64,000 nucleotides of DNA from Comamonadaceae bacterium (lineage in GTDB: Bacteria; Pseudomonadota; Gammaproteobacteria; Burkholderiales; Burkholderiaceae_C), in the NCBI GenBank assembly GCA_027488985.1, contig JAIYAR010000003.1, positions 186,001 to 250,000 of the forward strand. Direction: 5' to 3'. Every line of letters begins with the position of its first letter. The stretch's first letter is position 1. Below, piece after piece: positions 61,530 through 64,000 of the stretch. Below the pieces are notes generated by a model. That model made no database searches and had not been told where the DNA came from. It worked only from the letters and a program-made list of their open reading frames with translations. A program made the translations under genes and the position numbers.

Positions 61530-62489
61530 CTAAAACAGGTCGAGCTCGCCCGTGTCGCTGGAATTGGACGCTGCAAATTCCGCAAATTGCTCGGGAGACC
61601 AATGAAGGTTGAATATAAACCGCTGGACGATCACCAGTGGCTGCCCACCCTTACGGGCGGATTCCGACAGCGAATAGCGAATGCATAGCTGCGGGTCCGG
61701 CGAGCCAAACGAGATGTATTTGTGCGCGTGGTTAATCACGATGGGGACCTGCGCCAACTGTGTAGGTACGTGCTGGGGCGCGATGTAGCGATTCTTGAAT
61801 GCGCCCCAGATGAGGTTGGTGGTTTCGCCCAGCATGTTGTTGAGATCCCGGAAGTTGAGTTCGCCGCCCACGCCCTCGTAACTGAACCCTTTGAGCATGC
61901 CTTGACGCAAAGCACTCTCTTCGGTTTGCAACATCATGTAGCCACGGCACCAGGCGCTCTCGATGGGAATGATGGTAGACACCTCGCCGTGGATGATGCG
62001 GTCGTGCACCACATAGGGCGGCTCCGCCGACACACTGGCGTTGGGAAACATGGACCGCATGGAGGTCAGCGTCAGATCCACAATGCCTTCCACCATGGCG
62101 GTGGGGTAGCGCAAGCTGAAGATGGACCGCTCCACGCCGGCACGCAATTGCTCCACATCGCCGGTGATCCAGGGGTAACGGATGAATTCGCGGTAGAGCG
62201 CATCCAGATCGCCACTGGCCGTGCGGCGCAGAAAGATGGGTAACTCGGGTCGCAGGCGGTGGATGGACTCAGCCAGGTGCAGCGCGTCGCGATTGCCACA
62301 AGGCAAGTCTTCGGCCAGGAGCACGCCGGCCAGATCTTTGTGCTGTTCCAGGCAGGACAGCGCGTCGTGCGAAGTGCGCAGCAGAGGCATCAGCCCGACA
62401 GAATCACAAAAATCGGTAAGGATTTTGCATTGCTGGGCATCGTGCTCCAGCAAGAGAACTTTGGCTTCCAGGTGGGTGGTATCCGTCAT
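61530..62489 (-). CDS. Pseudo-receiver/CheX-domain fusion protein
   Basis: The 319-residue protein has an N-terminal receiver-like domain (about 8-130) and a C-terminal CheX/CheC-like domain. In the first, V-L-L-L-E-H-D-A stands in the acidic pocket position, and L-L-A-E-D-L-P has alanine where the phosphorylated aspartate should be, so phosphorylation is unlikely. The second has the phosphatase signature M-L-G-E-T-T-N (E-x-x-N) at about residue 218. It probably dephosphorylates a CheY protein, most simply the one encoded directly downstream. Confidence 0.83.
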   Translation of the reverse strand: MTDTTHLEAKVLLLEHDAQQCKILTDFCDSVGLMPLLRTSHDALSCLEQHKDLAGVLLAEDLPCGNRDALHLAESIHRLRPELPIFLRRTASGDLDALYREFIRYPWITGDVEQLRAGVERSIFSLRYPTAMVEGIVDLTLTSMRSMFPNASVSAEPPYVVHDRIIHGEVSTIIPIESAWCRGYMMLQTEESALRQGMLKGFSYEGVGGELNFRDLNNMLGETTNLIWGAFKNRYIAPQHVPTQLAQVPIVINHAHKYISFGSPDPQLCIRYSLSESARKGGQPLVIVQRFIFNLHWSPEQFAEFAASNSSDTGELDLF

Positions 62490-62559
62490 CGCACAGGCCT
62501 CGCAGTTTGGATGTGGGCCTCCCTAGAGTCATCCTACACCGGCGACGCTTTGCTTGCAG

Positions 62560-62584
62560 CGAAAAGCGGGCCCGCAGGCCCGCT
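62560..62584 (-). terminator. Probable terminator after the PEP-CTERM gene
   Basis: Read on the minus strand, the 8-bp stem AGCGGGCC/GGCCCGCT closes a TGCG loop and is followed by TTTC. The T-run is short, so it may work partly through structure alone. Confidence 0.6.
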
Positions 62585-62609
62585 GATGCTTGTGGATACG
62601 TAATCCGGA

Positions 62610-63149
62610 TTAAACGCCCTTGGATTTACGCCGGCGTGCAATAGCACCCATCAGACCCAGGCCAGCCAACAACATGGCATAAGTTTCCGGCTCAGGAACT
62701 GCTGTGACTGAGATGGAGCCGTGGTAACCGGTCATCGGAATGTTGCTGTAGCCATTGATGGTCAAAGTAAAGGGAGGCTGCGAATTGCCATCAATGTCAA
62801 ACGAGCGTTTGGCCATGTAGCTCACAGGAATCGCATTCAGGGTGGCAGAAGTCACAGTGATGGGATTGGTGGTCGGGATATTGCCACTGGCCTGCTCCAT
62901 GAAGTTCAGCTCCACGTAGTACTGGCCGGCGTTCCATGGACCACTCATTCCTTGGAATGTGATGGTGTCTGTACCACCGATACCTACGATGCCGCCCAAC
63001 AACGGGCCGGTCAAATGGTCAGAGTCGTAATCGGCCTGCCAGTAACCGGGAGCGGTTTCGTGCAATGCAACGTTCATGGTGCCGGCTTGTGCATTGGCAA
63101 CCAGGCAAAGGGCTGCAGCAGCAGTGAGAGTGAAGGCTTTCAGTTTCAT
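62610..63149 (-). CDS. PEP-CTERM-sorted exported protein
   Basis: The 179-residue protein has a Sec signal peptide (A-Q-A at about residue 22) and the C-terminal PEP-CTERM tripartite signal: V-P-E-P-E-T-Y-A, a hydrophobic segment and the basic R-R-R-K cluster. It lacks cysteines in the mature part and is beta-rich. The signal targets proteins to an exosortase (EpsH) and usually to the outer surface or biofilm matrix. No exosortase is in the window. It is expressed from a single-gene unit. Confidence 0.92.
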   Translation of the reverse strand: MKLKAFTLTAAAALCLVANAQAGTMNVALHETAPGYWQADYDSDHLTGPLLGGIVGIGGTDTITFQGMSGPWNAGQYYVELNFMEQASGNIPTTNPITVTSATLNAIPVSYMAKRSFDIDGNSQPPFTLTINGYSNIPMTGYHGSISVTAVPEPETYAMLLAGLGLMGAIARRRKSKGV

Positions 63150-63375
63150 AGGGAACTCCCGGTGTATGGGTTGATCGAGCCTGCATCAGGGTGGCACCCT
63201 GTGCGCTCGTGGCCATTGTTTTTCGGGGGGGCCTGCGGGCTCCGTGCGGAGCCGCACCTTCAGAATGTCCGTTCGGACTAAGCGCCCCTTCTCCCCGTTG
63301 AATCTGCGGACATTGGAAGGCCTACTTGCCATGCACCTTGCGGTCTGAATAGCATCTGCCATATTCATCACTCAC

Positions 63376-63978
63376 ATGCCTATGTTCAATTCACTCCGGT
63401 TGCCGCTGATTGGACTGATCCTGCTAGCGGCAGCATCAACCAGTACCGTGTCCCGTGCCGATGAATTTGACTGGAGCATCGGCGCTTATGCCGGCAAGTA
63501 CCACGATGCTGAACCTGCAGGCGCATTGGCCGGCAGGGCGAACTACGCAGAGCATTACATGCTCGCAGTCACCGGGAGCAAAACGCTGTGGCGCCACAGC
63601 GAGTGGCCGATTGCCATTGAACTCGATGGCATGCTGGGCCAACAGGCCGGATTGGCCAACCTCACCGAAATTGCAGTGGCCCCTGCTTTGCGATGGAGTG
63701 GTCTTCCATGGCGCGACACGTTGCGCACAGACATCCGTCTTGCGCCCTTGGGGCTTTCGTACACCAGCAAAGTCGGCCCCATGGAAGCGGGGCCGGACGG
63801 CCGGGGCAGCCGCACACTGAATTACCTGTTTGTTGAGGCCACGTTTTCACGGCCTCAGTCCAAAGACAGCGAGTTTTTCGTGCGCCTGCACCATCGTTGC
63901 GCCATTTATGACCTGTTGAACAACTACGGCGCCAATGGTGAAGACTTTTTGAGCTTTGGATTCCGGCGCAAGTTTTAA
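63376..63978 (+). CDS. Outer-membrane beta-barrel protein, possibly lipid A deacylase-like
   Basis: The 200-residue protein has a Sec signal peptide (cleavage near S-R-A-D, about residue 28) and alternating amphipathic strands ending in a terminal phenylalanine, as in outer-membrane barrels. The C-terminal L-H-H-R-C-A-I-Y-D-L and G-E-D-F-L-S-F-G-F-R-R-K-F blocks faintly resemble the PagL/acyloxyacyl hydrolase region, where a histidine and serine would be catalytic; the serine is not evident. The family assignment is tentative. The upstream 226-bp gap holds its promoter and a short GTCC/GGAC hairpin. Confidence 0.66.
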   Translation: MPMFNSLRLPLIGLILLAAASTSTVSRADEFDWSIGAYAGKYHDAEPAGALAGRANYAEHYMLAVTGSKTLWRHSEWPIAIELDGMLGQQAGLANLTEIAVAPALRWSGLPWRDTLRTDIRLAPLGLSYTSKVGPMEAGPDGRGSRTLNYLFVEATFSRPQSKDSEFFVRLHHRCAIYDLLNNYGANGEDFLSFGFRRKF

Positions 63979-64000
63979 AGCCGGCTAAGCCGGTGCATTC

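Noticed and set aside
1..64000. tRNA, rRNA, CRISPR arrays, integrases or insertion sequences
   Set aside because: No direct-repeat arrays, recombinase frames or tRNA-like sequences were recognised on reading; a covariance-model scan was not possible.

Overview
The window looks like chromosome from a betaproteobacterium of the order Burkholderiales, most likely a Comamonadaceae member of the Rhodoferax/Curvibacter type. This is inferred from gene content and order: pilM-N-O-P divergent from a class A penicillin-binding protein, then cyaY-lptM-lysA, system II cytochrome c maturation genes, the acyltransferase/metK block, a TRAP transporter, and a palindromic dispersed repeat of a kind I associate with this family. 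No rRNA, tRNA, CRISPR array, integrase or transposase was seen.

Layout. 1-16.9 kb is housekeeping: type IV pilus assembly (pilMNOP), mrcA, frataxin, lptM, lysA, the MsrPQ periplasmic methionine sulfoxide repair pair, ccsA/resB and cytochrome c4, the GTPase EngB, two LpxL-type acyltransferases and metK. 16.9-20.4 kb is a surface-glycan cassette (GT9, GtrA, GT39). 20.4-25.6 kb is a TetR-controlled operon of a TRAP transporter with a type II dehydroquinase and an AroE-like dehydrogenase, which suggests uptake and catabolism of a hydroaromatic acid such as quinate or shikimate. 25.7-41.5 kb is a mixed region: an exported LigB-fold dioxygenase, a sialidase-like/membrane pair, pirin, a PaiB-like flavoprotein, fasciclin, a giant AsmA-like DUF748 protein, hemerythrin, envelope proteins, and a compact operon of a 30-residue lipoprotein, CPBP protease homologue, 63-residue protein and M13 metallopeptidase.

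41.9-49.5 kb is the most distinctive block. Around one IclR regulator and a shared divergent promoter lie two KstD/fumarate-reductase-type flavoproteins, a second AroE-like dehydrogenase, a NIPSNAP protein, an AP-endonuclease-fold TIM barrel of the kind that includes 3-dehydroshikimate dehydratases, and a LigI-like amidohydrolase. Together these resemble an unassigned pathway for an alicyclic or hydroaromatic acid. 50.1-53.3 kb holds an SDR, a phytanoyl-CoA-dioxygenase-like protein and a LacI regulator. 53.5-61.1 kb is nitrogen catabolism: Lrp, ornithine cyclodeaminase, CtlX, an MFS carrier, a gamma-glutamylpolyamine-synthetase-like enzyme, a class III aminotransferase and a GntR regulator with a perfect 14-bp palindrome in its likely target promoter. 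The right end carries CheY, a pseudo-receiver/CheX fusion, a PEP-CTERM protein and an outer-membrane barrel.

A palindromic repeat of roughly 50-60 bp recurs at least seven times. Two copies lie in frame inside genes and two supply the C-terminus and stop codon of a gene. One copy is joined to a decayed duplicate of the 3' end of the MFS gene that lies 15 kb away.
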